Source of the DNA: Pinguiococcus pyrenoidosus
Lineage: Eukaryota > Sar > Pinguiophyceae > Pinguiochrysidales > Pinguiochrysidaceae
NCBI GenBank assembly: GCA_019677205.1
Contig: JAAMXY010001477.1
Coordinates: forward strand, 1-42,011
Direction of reading: 5' to 3'
Length of the DNA stretch: 42,011 nucleotides
Part shown: piece by piece, positions 8,744 to 18,993 of the stretch
How positions within the stretch are numbered: position 1 is the first letter of the stretch
How the letters are laid out: each line of letters starts with the position of its first letter
The notes under the pieces: model-generated
Database searches by the model: none
The model's input: the letters and a program-made list of their open reading frames with translations, nothing else
Told to the model about the DNA's origin: nothing
Program-made: the position numbers and the translations under genes

Positions 8744-11700
8744 ATGGACGAGCCGATTCTCAACGAGCTCATTCTCGTGTGCAGTGTCCTGGGCTCCGAA
8801 GAGGTGGAAGTCGACGAGCTTGGCGTGGAGACGCGGCGCTTCGTCCGCTCGGAAGACTGCCTGGAGTGGCTGTACGACTTGCAGCGCGTCCTCCGGCGCG
8901 ATGACGAAGTCTTTCGGCACGTGTGTAACAAGCTGGGCAGCTGGAGAGTCGTGGAGAAGAAGCTGCTGCCGCTGCTGCTGGAGTACCGAGACGATCGCGC
9001 CCTGGTGCTCACGCTTTGCAAGATCTTCGTCACCATGACCATGCCTCTCCACGAGCAAGCGGCCGCGGCGTTGTCCTCCTGCGTGGATAGGGAGGTGGTG
9101 AAATCGGACAAGGCCCGGGCGAAGGAGCTCATGAAGCTCCGAAGCGCAGCGATGGAGCAGGCGACGCATCTCTTTCAGTTCCTCAGCGCTTTCGCCAGAC
9201 CGGAGGTGCTGGGCATCCTCGCCGCCGTCTTGGAGGCGCCTCTGGCGCGTCCAGGGCACAATCGCAGCGAGGAAGATAACCTGATCATTGAGCTCGTGCT
9301 CACGCTCGTGCGGAACTTGCTCGCGATCGGCACCAATGAGCACGAGGTCGAGGCGGGTCTGGTGGACACCGCGCGGGCGGAGCTCTTCCTGGCCCTTCAC
9401 AAGGAGCTCATGCTTGAGGTGGTGACGCTCCTGTGCCAGAACATCACAAAGGCGGAGAACCGCAACTGGAATCTGCTGCTCATGGAGATACTCTGGTACC
9501 TGCTGCACGGGCAGGAGACCTCCGACTTGTTCAAGCCGGTTGCCAAGCTCCCGGAGCAGCAGGCCGTGGACTTGCAAGGTGCCGCTGGAGAGCGCCGGTC
9601 TGCCGCGCCGGCAACGGGCCTGCTCCGGAACCTCAACCAATCGAGACGCAACCGAAAGACGCTGGCTTTCGGAGCGGGCAGCAACCGGCATTCGCATTTC
9701 GGGGGGGCTTTTCACGCCGGCGGAGACGCGGCGTCAAAAGGCGTCGTGGCAAATCCGTTTCGGAGGGCCGAGCGTGCCGCTCCTCCGAAGCGCAGGCAGG
9801 CCAGACGCAGGAAAGGCTCCAAGAGCGCCGATGGCGCGATCGAGGCGGAGCACACGCAGGTCGGGGCGGCGCTGGGCCCTTTCAAGAGGCAGCGCCTTCG
9901 GGAGTCTCTGCAGAACTTCTGCGGGGATTTCATGAAGAATGCGTTCCTTCCGTTCTGCGAGAGCTTGAAGAACGAGTTCCGGCTTGACTCCTCCAGGCTG
10001 CAAAGTCACGACAAGCGCGTGTACTTCGACGTCGTCAACCGGTTGGCGCGGTTCCAGCTCGCTCAGATGTTGCAGGTCGGCGCCTCCGAGAGCCTCCTTA
10101 AACGGGTTCTTGGCGCGCTGGACATCTTCAGCTTCCGCTTGGTGCTGGATTCCATGACCACTGCCGTGGCGGAAAACCGTCTGCGAGAGCTGACCTCTGC
10201 GGCGCAAGTCTACGCTGCCATGCTGCAGTGCCTGCACCAGCTTGCCACCGTGGGCACCGGCGATGGCGAAGCCCGGCTCGTTGCGCTCGGGCTTGCGCAC
10301 AGGCTGTACTACGGTGCGGAGCCGCTGACGAAGACTCTCTTCATCATGCGGCACTACAAAGAGGGAGTCCACAGCTTGGCCCTCCTGGGATCACTGATGG
10401 AAGCTCTGTTCTACGATCTGCGGATCCTCTCGAGCCACCGCGAGGCCTACAAGGATGAGGTCCTCCCAGACAACCCCGAGGCGATGTCCAACTTGCTGGA
10501 AAGGAAGCGAGCTGCGAAGGACTTTGACATCGAGGGGCAGGTCATCAAGAAAATCGCGACCAACCAGATCCTCTCCCTGTTCCCGGCCGCAATCGCCGCC
10601 GCGCCCACCTTCGCACCGCGGACGAACTTCTACGTGGCTTCACTTCTTGAACGCGTGCGATTGACGACGCTTGCGAGCCTCGCGCCGTCTACGACGAGCC
10701 TTTCAGGACTGGCCTCGGTTTCAGTCACCGGAGAGGTGCCGACCTTGGCGCCACTTCTCCTCCAGCTCCCCGTGCTGTTCGCCATCATGAAAGTCTTCAA
10801 GCACGAGCAGCAGCACCCTGAGTTCGCGGCGGTGCAGGATAATGCCGCGCTTGTGCGACTCGGAAAGTCGCTGGTGGCCGACCTTCGAAAGCTTCTCTCG
10901 GCCAGGCCGGGACGCTCCATGAATGCTGCTGTGTTTGTCGACGTCATCATGCCACCGGCCAAGCCAGTGATCTTCTGCGAGAAGGTACGCGGCTGACTGA
11001 CGACATGTGATGCTTCTGCCTCGTCATCGGGGCATGATCTCACCCACGGCCGCTTCCCAGGCGTACAACTTGTACTGCACCGAGGACGACATCTTGGATG
11101 CGTCCGGTGAGACCTTGCGGGCGAAGCTTGACGATGAGATAAGGTGAGAAGTCCTTTCCAGCTCGTCAAGCATCTGCTCGCGTTGCTTATGGTGCGGTGC
11201 TTGCAGCTTGGGGTCGTTGGACGATGATCGTGAGAACGCCAAGGACGGCGATGCGCCAGACGATTTTAGAAAGCTAGATGATGCAATCAGGTGAGGGACA
11301 TCAAGCTCTGGAGCCTTCCCAGCGCCACCAGCTCACCGAAACACCTCGGGAAATGCCGCAGCCTGGGTTCGTCGGACGATGATCAAGAATGGAACAGCAG
11401 AAATGCCGTCACCGCCGGAAAGGATCCACCGCAACGCCAAGAAGATTCCGACGCTGCGCCTGACGCTGGCACCAAGCCCAGGGGCAAGAAGAGAATGCGA
11501 CGGCGGAAAAAACGGAAGAGCAAGAAGGCGTCCAAAGACCATGGGAATACCAGCAGCGAAGACGACATGTCCGATATTGTGGACGAGTTCAAGGACGATA
11601 TGGCGGACGAGGTCAAGAACGATATGGCGGACGAGGTCAATGCCGTCAATGCCGTCAATGCGGGCGAGCTAAACAATGCCGAGGAGGATCAAGGGACGCA

Positions 11701-12049
11701 AGTCAGCCCGCAGGCAACCGAGTCTGCGGAAGAAGCTGGATCAAGCGCGGTCGGTCAATCTGCTGCTGAAGACGCTCTGCCAGACGCCACGCAAGACGAT
11801 GTAGCCGGCGAAGCAGAGATCGAAGCAGAGATCGACATGGGCACCCAGAGGGAAGACTCGGACAACGACGGTCACACCCAGGATTGGGACGCTCGCGGAA
11901 ATGTCCGACCCGCAAGCTCACGGACCATCCTCCGACACTCGCAGAAGGCTGACGAGGACAGTGATGGAATGTCTGATGTTGGTGACGACGCCAAGCCAGA
12001 TGGAAAGCGCCGCCGAGTTCTCGATTCAGATGACGACGACTCCGACTAG
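8744..12049 (+). CDS. Timeless/Tof1-like replication fork protection protein
   Basis: Four exons are inferred: 8744-10984, 11061-11143, 11207-11290 and 11362-12049, giving 1,031 aa. The N-terminal third has the Timeless helical-repeat signature: a start like MDEPILNELILVCSVLG, then a region containing RNLLAIGTNEHE and NWNLLLMEILWYLLHG. In other eukaryotes the protein partners Tipin/Csm3 at replication forks to pause and stabilise them, and acts in the nucleus. The middle (about residues 300-400) is basic and low in complexity. Residues 400-750 resume helical repeats. The C-terminal quarter is acidic and basic low-complexity sequence, with an RRRKKRKSKK stretch suitable as a nuclear localisation signal. 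Exons 2 to 4 carry a duplicated splice-spanning segment. ATG 8744 is preferred over 8630 because family members start at this motif. Confidence 0.9.
11583..11664 (+). repeat. Short coding tandem repeats in the Timeless tail
   Basis: Within the last Timeless exon a 24-nt unit encoding DDMADEVK is repeated twice with few changes. It is followed by a 9-nt unit encoding AVN repeated about three times. The repeats keep frame and lie in the acidic low-complexity tail, so they look like tolerated slippage in disordered sequence. Confidence 0.75.
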
Positions 12050-12169
12050 AACCTTCTTTCCAGATTTCCTTCCATATCTCTCACCGGTTGAGGCCCCAAG
12101 TGCATCGCGATGCAGCTGCTCTGTGTGTCTCGGCACGGCAGCGAGGCAGACCGCGCTCTTTCTCCTTCC

Positions 12170-13322
12170 TCACAACCCTCCGCCGCAGAACACCATCAGA
12201 TCGTCCGTCCGCGAGATCTTGCAAGCAAGCTGAAGCAGACACTGGCTTGTGAATGGATCCTTCGCGCGCAGCATCTCAACAAAGTCGTCAAATATCCGCT
12301 GTTCGGCGTCCTCCAAGGGCACAAAAGCGCCGCAGGCCTTTGTTGAAGGGTCTTCTTGTTCAGCGGCAAGTCGGCTCGGCTTCTTGAATTCTATTCGCAT
12401 GGTGACTCCTACCTGGATGGCTTCGACACTGGGCACGCTAGCACTACTTTCCGTCTGGGGCCCAGCGGAAGCCCTCGGAGGTCTCTTCTTCCTTCTCTGC
12501 AGCCATTTTTCAGGTCCTTCGAGGAAGATGTCATGCACAGAAAGTGGTTGCTGCAGTGTTGCTGCTGGCGGCGAGCTGATGTCTGCTTCCGCTCGTGCAC
12601 AGTCTGACGCCCGTCCTCTCGTTTCAGCAGCGGATAAGTCGTCTGCCAAGCTCTCGGGGCCGCTGCCGGAGCGAATGCGCCCTCCCGCGCTCTGTGGTCG
12701 CCGCCGCCGACGAACCGCTGTTTCCATGGTGATGTGCTGCGGAGACTCCTTGGCAAGCCGATGCTCATTCTGCTTCGCCTCTCGAATGCGACAGCGTGCC
12801 GCGGTCGTCGCGGACTTCGGTCGAGAAAGCGAAGTATGCTCGTGGCGGCTTGCTGCGGGGATCGGGGGCCGCCCGTCTCTCTGCTCTGGGTAGTCTTGCA
12901 AGCTCCGCCCGAGGTGGAATCGCGAGTTCCACTCCTCTGTTCGACGAGCCGGCGCCGCGGAGCCCCACTGTCGCCGGCGCCGTTCTCTGCCCAAGCAGAT
13001 TGAGGGAATGTCAGTGCTTGCGTCAAGGCCTGGCTCGCAGCACTCTGAGCCTCTGGAGCAGAAGATCTCTGCGGATGTGGCGCCGCGGTTGAACGGTCGA
13101 GTACCTCACGAGCACCTTCACATCCTCCACCGTCGTTGCCCATGGCGGCGGGTGACGCACTGTCGATGGCGCGTGGTTGTCCAGCGCACTGGCGCCTGTG
13201 TACAAGTTGCGGAGGCGTGCCACATGATACTTGTAGCTCAGGTTGCTCTCCGTGGCACTCAGCGGCCTCCCCTTCCAATTTGCATCCAGCTCCGTCGGCA
13301 GCCGCCGTGGCTGCCGTTTCAT
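12170..13322 (-). CDS. Unrecognised basic protein with three RPxSA motifs
   Basis: I do not recognise a family. A frame from ATG 13322 runs to about 13105 (beginning MKRQPRRLPTELDANW). A second frame runs from about 12986 to the stop at 12170. The best join I see uses donor GTACTC at 13104 and an acceptor after TTGGGCAG at 12987, giving about 344 aa. A donor at 13109 with an acceptor at 12968 is an alternative. The protein is Arg/Ser-rich and has RPLSA (nt 13268-13254), RPKSA (12823-12809) and RPQSA (12700-12686). The C-terminus is more ordered (EQRIFDDFVEMLRAKDPF). There is no signal peptide or membrane span. RPxSA motifs are frequent in some ciliary proteins, so a flagellar role is only a guess. 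It converges with Timeless and diverges from VPS35. Confidence 0.5.
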
Positions 13323-13757
13323 TGCAGGTTCTCGCCAAGAGCCTCTGGAGAAGAGGGCACTCGGTGACCTCTCTTTCGCCTCGTGGTCGCTTCGGCGTTT
13401 GAGATGCGTGGGACGACTGGCCTCTGCAGAGTCCTTTTCGGACTTCCCAGTCCACTCTATAGTGTAGTGTATCTACAAAGAAAGCTATGTTTCCAATGGT
13501 GACGCTCGAGTGGGATTAGTGACCCTCCGTCCACGCTTCTTATCATCAGCATTTGATTCTGTCCGGATGACCAAATCTCTGTCTGCAAGGATCGCAGCTT
13601 GAGCAAATTTCAAAATCTTTGCATCATCACAGCCAGACACCTGTCCCATTTTGAATCATCAATATCCTATATGGATTCCCTTTTCAAAGACATCTCAAAC
13701 TCGGTCCTGCTCGGCTTCTTCAGTCGTCCATTTGCGTTCGCGCGCGCCGCCGCGGCC
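13323..13757. promoter_or_regulatory. Divergent intergenic region ahead of VPS35
   Basis: The gap separates the RPxSA gene (minus) from VPS35 (plus). A TATA-like stretch (CCTATATGG) lies at about 13667-13675, some 85 bp before the VPS35 ATG. The VPS35 reading frame stays open upstream to 13599, but family alignment supports the ATG at 13758. Nothing else stands out. Confidence 0.3.
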
Positions 13758-16725
13758 ATGAGTTCCGGAGACTCCGACGACGCCGAGCAAGCCGCGCTGC
13801 GCGATCAGGCGTTCAAGAACGTGCGCGACCGCGGGTTCTACCTGCGGCAGGCGCGCGACAACGGAGATGTCGACGGAGTTCTGAAAGAAGCGGTGGATAT
13901 GCTGAAGGAGCTGCGCACCGGGGCCTTGACGCCCAAGTTCTACTACGAGGTGTACATGGAGATTCTGAACGAGCTGCGGTACCTCGAGACGTATTTTCTG
14001 CAGCTGGTGTCCGACAAGACGAAGACGCCGATCCAGATCTACACCATGGTCCAGAGGGTGAGCAACGTCGTGCCGAGGCTGTATCTTTTGGTCACGGCCG
14101 GGAGTGTGGTCATGCGCACGGGCGCGCGGCCCAACCACGAGGTCTTGAAGGACCTGGTGAGCATGTGCAAAGGCGTGCAGCATCCGACGCGGGGGCTTTT
14201 CCTGCGGAATTACCTCACGATCAGCACGCGGGACAAGCTGCCGGACGCCTCTTCGGATCCGAGCATCGGCACCGTGGCGGACGGCTACAACTTCGTGCTC
14301 CAGAACTTCGGGGAGACCAACCGGCTCTGGGTGCGTCTGCAGCATCAGGGGAGCATCAAATCCAAGCAGAAGCGATTCAAGATACGCCAGGTACGGGACA
14401 TCGTCCGACCCAACCAGCCACCGAATGTGTGCTCTACCCTGGATTGGATCAGGATGGAGAGGGACCTGGGCAGGAAGGCACCCAGCCCTTGACGCCTTTG
14501 GCCTGGGAATGGCCCGTGCGTGTCTGGGGAGGGTGAATTGTGCACAAAAAATGGTTTGAAGATCACCTGCACAGCGCTGGATTGAAGGCAGGCCTATTGT
14601 GGACTGGAGAGCCGCGCTACGTCTTCGCATTGCTCGTAGAGTGCTACGCTGGATGTACCCCTGCTGATGAGGGTGCTTCGCCGTCTTTCCCATGCTTTCG
14701 ATCCCTCACCCTCTTTCTCTCTCTCTCTCTCTCTCACCTTGGCTTCTCTTCTGATAGGACCTGAGGATGCTTGTGGGGCAGAACATCGATCGCCTATCGC
14801 GCCTGGACGGAGTGGGCGTCGCGGAGTACAAGGACGTGATCTTGCCGAAGATACTGGAGCACGTGAACAAGTGCCGGGATGTGCTTGCGCAGTCGTATCT
14901 GATGGACATCCTCATCCAAGTGTTCCCGGATGACTTCCACTTCGCGACGCTCACGCAGTTCTTGGCGGTGGTGCCCGGCCTCAAAGAGCGCGTCAACGTT
15001 CGCTCCATTCTGGAGTCGCTCATGTCCCGGCTGTCAGCGTACGTCATCGCCGGGCGACAGGTGGGGGAGGATCGCCTCCCGGAAGAACCGCACGCATTTC
15101 ACGTCGTGAACGACACGGTGATGAGCGTCGTGGAGCGGCGCCCGAACATGCAGCTGACGGAGATCCTGCGGCTCGACGCGGCCCTCCTAGACTTCAGCAT
15201 GAAGTGCTACCCGGACCAGCTCGACTTCATCAATCATGTCCTGGGCTTCGCAGCGAAGGTGCTTGACGCGAAGATGCATCCCGAGCCCGAGACCGACGCG
15301 AACGGCAAGCCGCTCAGCACCGAGGCCGTGGTGAATCCCCTCTCAGAGGAGGCCATCGAACAGATTGAGCACCTGCTGAGCGTCCCGCTCGACAGCTTGG
15401 CGCTGCGCATCTTAGACCTGCCGAAGTTCGGTTCGCTCCTCGAGCTGCTCCCCTGGGAAAATCGGCGGGCTGTCGCCGTGGCGCTCACCCGAGCCGTCCT
15501 GGCGGACGGCGAGACCATCAGGAGCGTGGATGCGATCGATCAGCTGTTCGCGCTGCTGCTGCCGCTCCTCCGGGACCCCACGGACGAAGAGGCGAGGGCC
15601 GACGCGAGCGCGGCCCTGGCTCTGCAGCAGGCTGCGCTTGGTGCGGAGGGGGAGCTGGTCTCAATGGACGAGGATGCGCAATCCAACTTCGAAACGGAGC
15701 AGCTCTTGATAGCCCGTCTAGTGCACCTCATCAAGTCCGACGACGCGTCGCAGTTGCACGCCATGTATCTTGAGGCGAGGCGGAGCTTCGGCCTGGGCGG
15801 GGTGCGGCGGATCCAGTACACTCTGGTGCCTCTGGTGTTCGGGGAGCTGCAGCTGATTCCGAAGCTGAAGGAAACCGAGTCCGAAGCGTGGGAACTGAAG
15901 TCCGCGGTGGAGAAGGCGAAGGAGAAGCTGGATGCGCTGGCGGAGGACGACGAAGGGCGCGAGGCCGCGGTGGACGCGCTCGCGAAGGCGGAAGCGGCAG
16001 TGGCGAGCCGCCAGTTCTACACGGCGAGAAAGGGCTTTCAGTTCATTCACGAGATTGTCACCGCGATGGCGCCCAGCTACCCGGAGATGGCGCTGAAGCT
16101 GTTCTTACAGGCGGCCGTGAGCGCCGATCGTCTGAGCTACGCAGACATCGCATACGAGTTCATGACGCAGGCCTTCATCATCTACGAAGAGATGCTGAGC
16201 GACTCCCGCGCTCAGGTGCGGGCGCTCCAGAACATGATCGGCACGATGCTGCTGTGTCGCCGTTTCCCGGACAATGACTTCGATAGCATCGTCACGAATC
16301 TCGCACAGCATTGCGCAACGCTCCTGAAGAAGCCCGACCAGTGCAGGATGGTGTCGATGGTGTCGCACCTCTTCTGGACCGCGGCTCCGTCGACCGAGGG
16401 TGCCCACTGCGACGGCAGGCGGGTTCTGGAGTGCCTGCAACGAGCATTGAAGATCGCTGACGCGTGCATGGCGAGCTCCATGAACGTTCACCTCTTCGTG
16501 GAGATTCTCAACTGCTACATCTACTATTTCGAATCGGACGTGCCGGACATCACGGACACCTACCTGAGTGGTCTCATCGAGCTCATTAAGGAGCATCTGG
16601 AGAACATGGAGCCTGGCCAGGCAAAGAGCGCCGTGCAGACGCATTTCGCCAACACAATTGCACATATCAAGCACAAGCAGCAGCTGCCAGAGACTGCCGC
16701 CAAGTTTCGCAACGTTCAAGTGTAG
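13758..16725 (+). CDS. VPS35: VPS35, retromer cargo-selection subunit
   Basis: Two exons, 13758-14390 and 14758-16725, join in phase 0 to give 866 aa, slightly longer than animal VPS35. VPS35 is the helical-solenoid scaffold of retromer. It binds VPS26 at its N-terminus and VPS29 at its C-terminus, and recycles receptors from endosomes. The conserved N-terminal block is clear: PRLYLLVTAGSVVM, then LKDLVSMCKGVQHPTRGLFL with RNYL directly after. Exon 2 resumes with DLRMLVGQNIDRLS, as expected for the family. The C-terminal half is continuous alpha-helical repeat sequence. The intron (367 nt) is much longer than others in the window and has a CT tract before the acceptor. The ATG at 13758 follows a short GC-rich leader. 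Confidence 0.95.
14716..14734 (+). repeat. CT dinucleotide tract in the VPS35 intron
   Basis: About nine CT repeats lie 20 to 40 nt before the VPS35 acceptor at 14757. They probably serve as an extended polypyrimidine tract. Confidence 0.8.
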
Positions 16726-17329
16726 ATGGACGGCGCCTCGGAGCTCGACAGGTGGAGACCTAGATTGACGTCGGAGGCCTGGGGGGTGGATCGGTGGAAA
16801 GACGATGTAACAAGTAGTAGTTGCCTGCCACCCTACTGTGCCTCAGATCTTGTGTGTGCCTGAGATCTTGCGGGTGGCTCCGATCTTGCGCTTGCCTTGA
16901 ACCTTGCGTATGACACAGCATGGAACGCATGACACAGCATGGAACGCATGACACAGCATGGAACGCATGACACAGCATGGAACGCAAGACGAAATGAGCA
17001 ACTCGCACCACCTGGCACAAAGCAGGTACTTCAAGCTCCTTCAGGTTTCCCTCGTGACATGGCCACGCGCAGCAACTTCACTGGGTTGCCCAAAGCGGGG
17101 CGGGAAATCCAGCCGCATCTACCCATGCAGCACGCCTGAGAGCAGATCAATGCCCGGCGATTCACTTCTCGATGGGGGAAAAGGCCAAGTGTAGAAGTAA
17201 GCACCGCGCAGGGACCTATCCTGCTTTCTCCGCGATTCGTTGACGCCGCTCACCAACTCGCCTCCGTAGTCCGCTTTCTACACTCCGTTGGAAACAAAAG
17301 ACACGAATCCGAATCCCTCCGCACACTCG
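16726..17329. other. Convergent intergenic region, repeats only
   Basis: The gap lies between the 3' ends of VPS35 and the minus-strand gene ending at 17330. It contains imperfect GATCTTG(T/C)G repeats at about 16847-16908 and a clean 19-bp tandem array directly after. I see no credible gene. Short open frames here derive from the repeat. Confidence 0.6.
16910..16985 (+). repeat. Four tandem copies of a 19-bp unit
   Basis: The unit ATGACACAGCATGGAACGC is repeated four times without interruption or mismatch, directly downstream of VPS35. The perfect identity suggests a young, possibly length-variable minisatellite. Confidence 0.9.
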
Positions 17330-18672
17330 CTAGTTCTTGCCGCCGGCCGTCTGATCCGCAGCAGGCTGTTGATCGTCCTTCGGTCGGTCTTTGTGGATGG
17401 CCTTGAGGCACGCCCAGCACCTTCATGGGAGAAGCAGAAACACAAAGGAGGAAAGAAGGAGAAGGAGAAGAAGAGAGAAAGAGGAGAGAGGAGAGAGGAG
17501 AGCTAAGTTGAAGGAGTGATCGCATCCAGCCTCCGTCCAAAATCGCCGAATACCTCTTCAGGATCTCCATCTTCTTCTCTTCCAGCTTCGCCACGCGGTC
17601 GCTCTGGTTCGGAACGTCCTCGTCGGGAGCCGCCGGTGTCTCGTCGATGCTCTGCACCATGGTGAGCGCCCGGTTGATGTACTCGTCACCTTGATCCCAC
17701 TCCTTCGACAAGTGCAGCGCCTTTGAAGAAGGCGCGTCAGCAACACCTCTCTCTCTCCCGTAGCGACCTTCTTGCTGCTGCACTTCTCACGCACCTCCGC
17801 GTGATCCACCAAAGCCCCAGCGAGGTCCACGTTCTTCGCGCCTGCGGTTCGGAGATCGCAACGAACCATCAACATCAAAGATCGCCAAACGCACCACAAA
17901 ATTGCCGGAGCGCAGATGTGTCACCTTGGCCGTATCTCCTCTGCTTCAGCCTCAGCGCCTGAGAAGTCCACGCAGAAAGGAGGCACAAGTACGTCACAAC
18001 TTCCCTGTTCCGTCACCCCTCCTCCCCGTTCTCTCTCCACGGCATCCTGCCCAGCATATCTTACCTCCCTCGTCAGGCGCTTGGCGATCCGGCTCATGCC
18101 ATCTTCGGCGTATCTCGCGTGTTGGCCGGCCAGCTTCTGCCGGTACTCGCTGTCCTCCAGCACCGTGAGCTTCCTCGCGCCGCCGCCATCAATGCCCTCC
18201 GCGTCGTCCTCGTCACAACCCAGGTCCGACAGGAGAGCGTCGGCCTGGCGGTCTCCGGCCGGCTTGGTGGAGATGTCCAGCTCCTCCAGTGCTGGCTCCT
18301 GCGCGTTGGTGCGGCTGCGCTTCGCGTTGGCTGGCGGCTTTGGAGGCGCCAAATCGTCAGCGGAGAGAGTGGCGCTGCGCAAATGCCCCCCAAAAAAAAA
18401 CGAACCGAAGAAGCGCGCGTGGAGTCGTCGTCGTCGTCGCTCCCGGCGGCCGCGCGGCGTTTCATGCCGCGCTCGTCCCTCGTGCTCAGGGACAGGGACA
18501 GGGAGGCTCCCTCTCCGACCGCGCCGAGCAGCTGCATGACGAGAGGCGCCAAGAGCGCGCTGACTGCGACTGCGAGTCGTTCTGTTGGACTTGCGGCAGT
18601 TGGTGCAGAGCGGCTTGCGCGGGCTTTCTGCGGCTCCAATGGCGTCGAAGACATCTTGACTTCTGGGTGCAT
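17330..18672 (-). CDS. Unrecognised multi-exon protein, N-terminal frame uncertain
   Basis: Five minus-strand exons are inferred. The last four are well supported by phase and splice sites: 17958-17925, 17841-17795, 17720-17554 and 17420-17330. Exon 1 ends at 18065 (GAG before GTAAGA). The product is acidic and helical. Recognisable stretches include NVDLAGALVDHAEALHLSKE across an exon join, and the tail ILKRCWACLKAIHKDRP. I know no matching family. The N-terminus is a problem: the coding-looking frame ending exon 1 has no usable ATG, while ATG 18672 and a second ATG before the SDDDDD run lie in another frame. The two frames meet at a C6A9 homopolymer (18385-18400), so either a hidden intron or a 1-nt sequence error may be present. 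It shares a divergent promoter with the cytochrome b561 gene at 18994. Confidence 0.55.
17440..17503 (+). repeat. Purine-rich simple repeat inside an intron
   Basis: The plus strand is almost all A and G, with repeated GAGAGAGGA units. On the coding (minus) strand this is a long CT-rich tract leading toward the acceptor at 17421 of the last exon. Confidence 0.75.
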
Positions 18673-18993
18673 GGGCCAATGGGGGCGCGTTTTTGAGGTA
18701 GCTTGTCCGGCCTTCGTCAGCGCGCGGATGGGACAGGTGGACGCGGATTGTTGGGCGGCCTGAACTTTGCGCGCGTTTCGAGCGCGACGGAAACCGGCGA
18801 AGGGGATTGGACCAAGCGGATCAGCTGAGAAGCTTGGTGGAACCTCCGTTTCAGAACTGGCCAGTAGTTATGGTCATAAATGTGATGGAAATTGGCGTTT
18901 TTGGTCGATTGGATGAAACGTCCGCTGCTTCAAAAGAACTTTCCCATTCAAACGCCGTCGTCGAAATGTTCCGACTAGCGCCCGGTAGCAATC
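18673..18993. promoter_or_regulatory. Divergent promoter region ahead of the first cytochrome b561 gene
   Basis: This 321-bp gap lies between two opposed start codons. At 18727-18745 it has a block (GATGGGACAGGTGGACGCG) matching 17 of 19 bases with 88-106, which lies upstream of SPP. No other element is clear. Confidence 0.35.

Noticed and set aside
8585-9715. Open frame of 376 codons on the minus strand, antisense to Timeless
   Set aside because: It fully overlaps the conserved Timeless domain and shows Arg/Gln/Glu-rich shadow composition.
16851-17034. Short frames with repeated MERMTQHGT or MRSMLCHAFHAV peptides
   Set aside because: They are translations of the 19-bp minisatellite, not genes.
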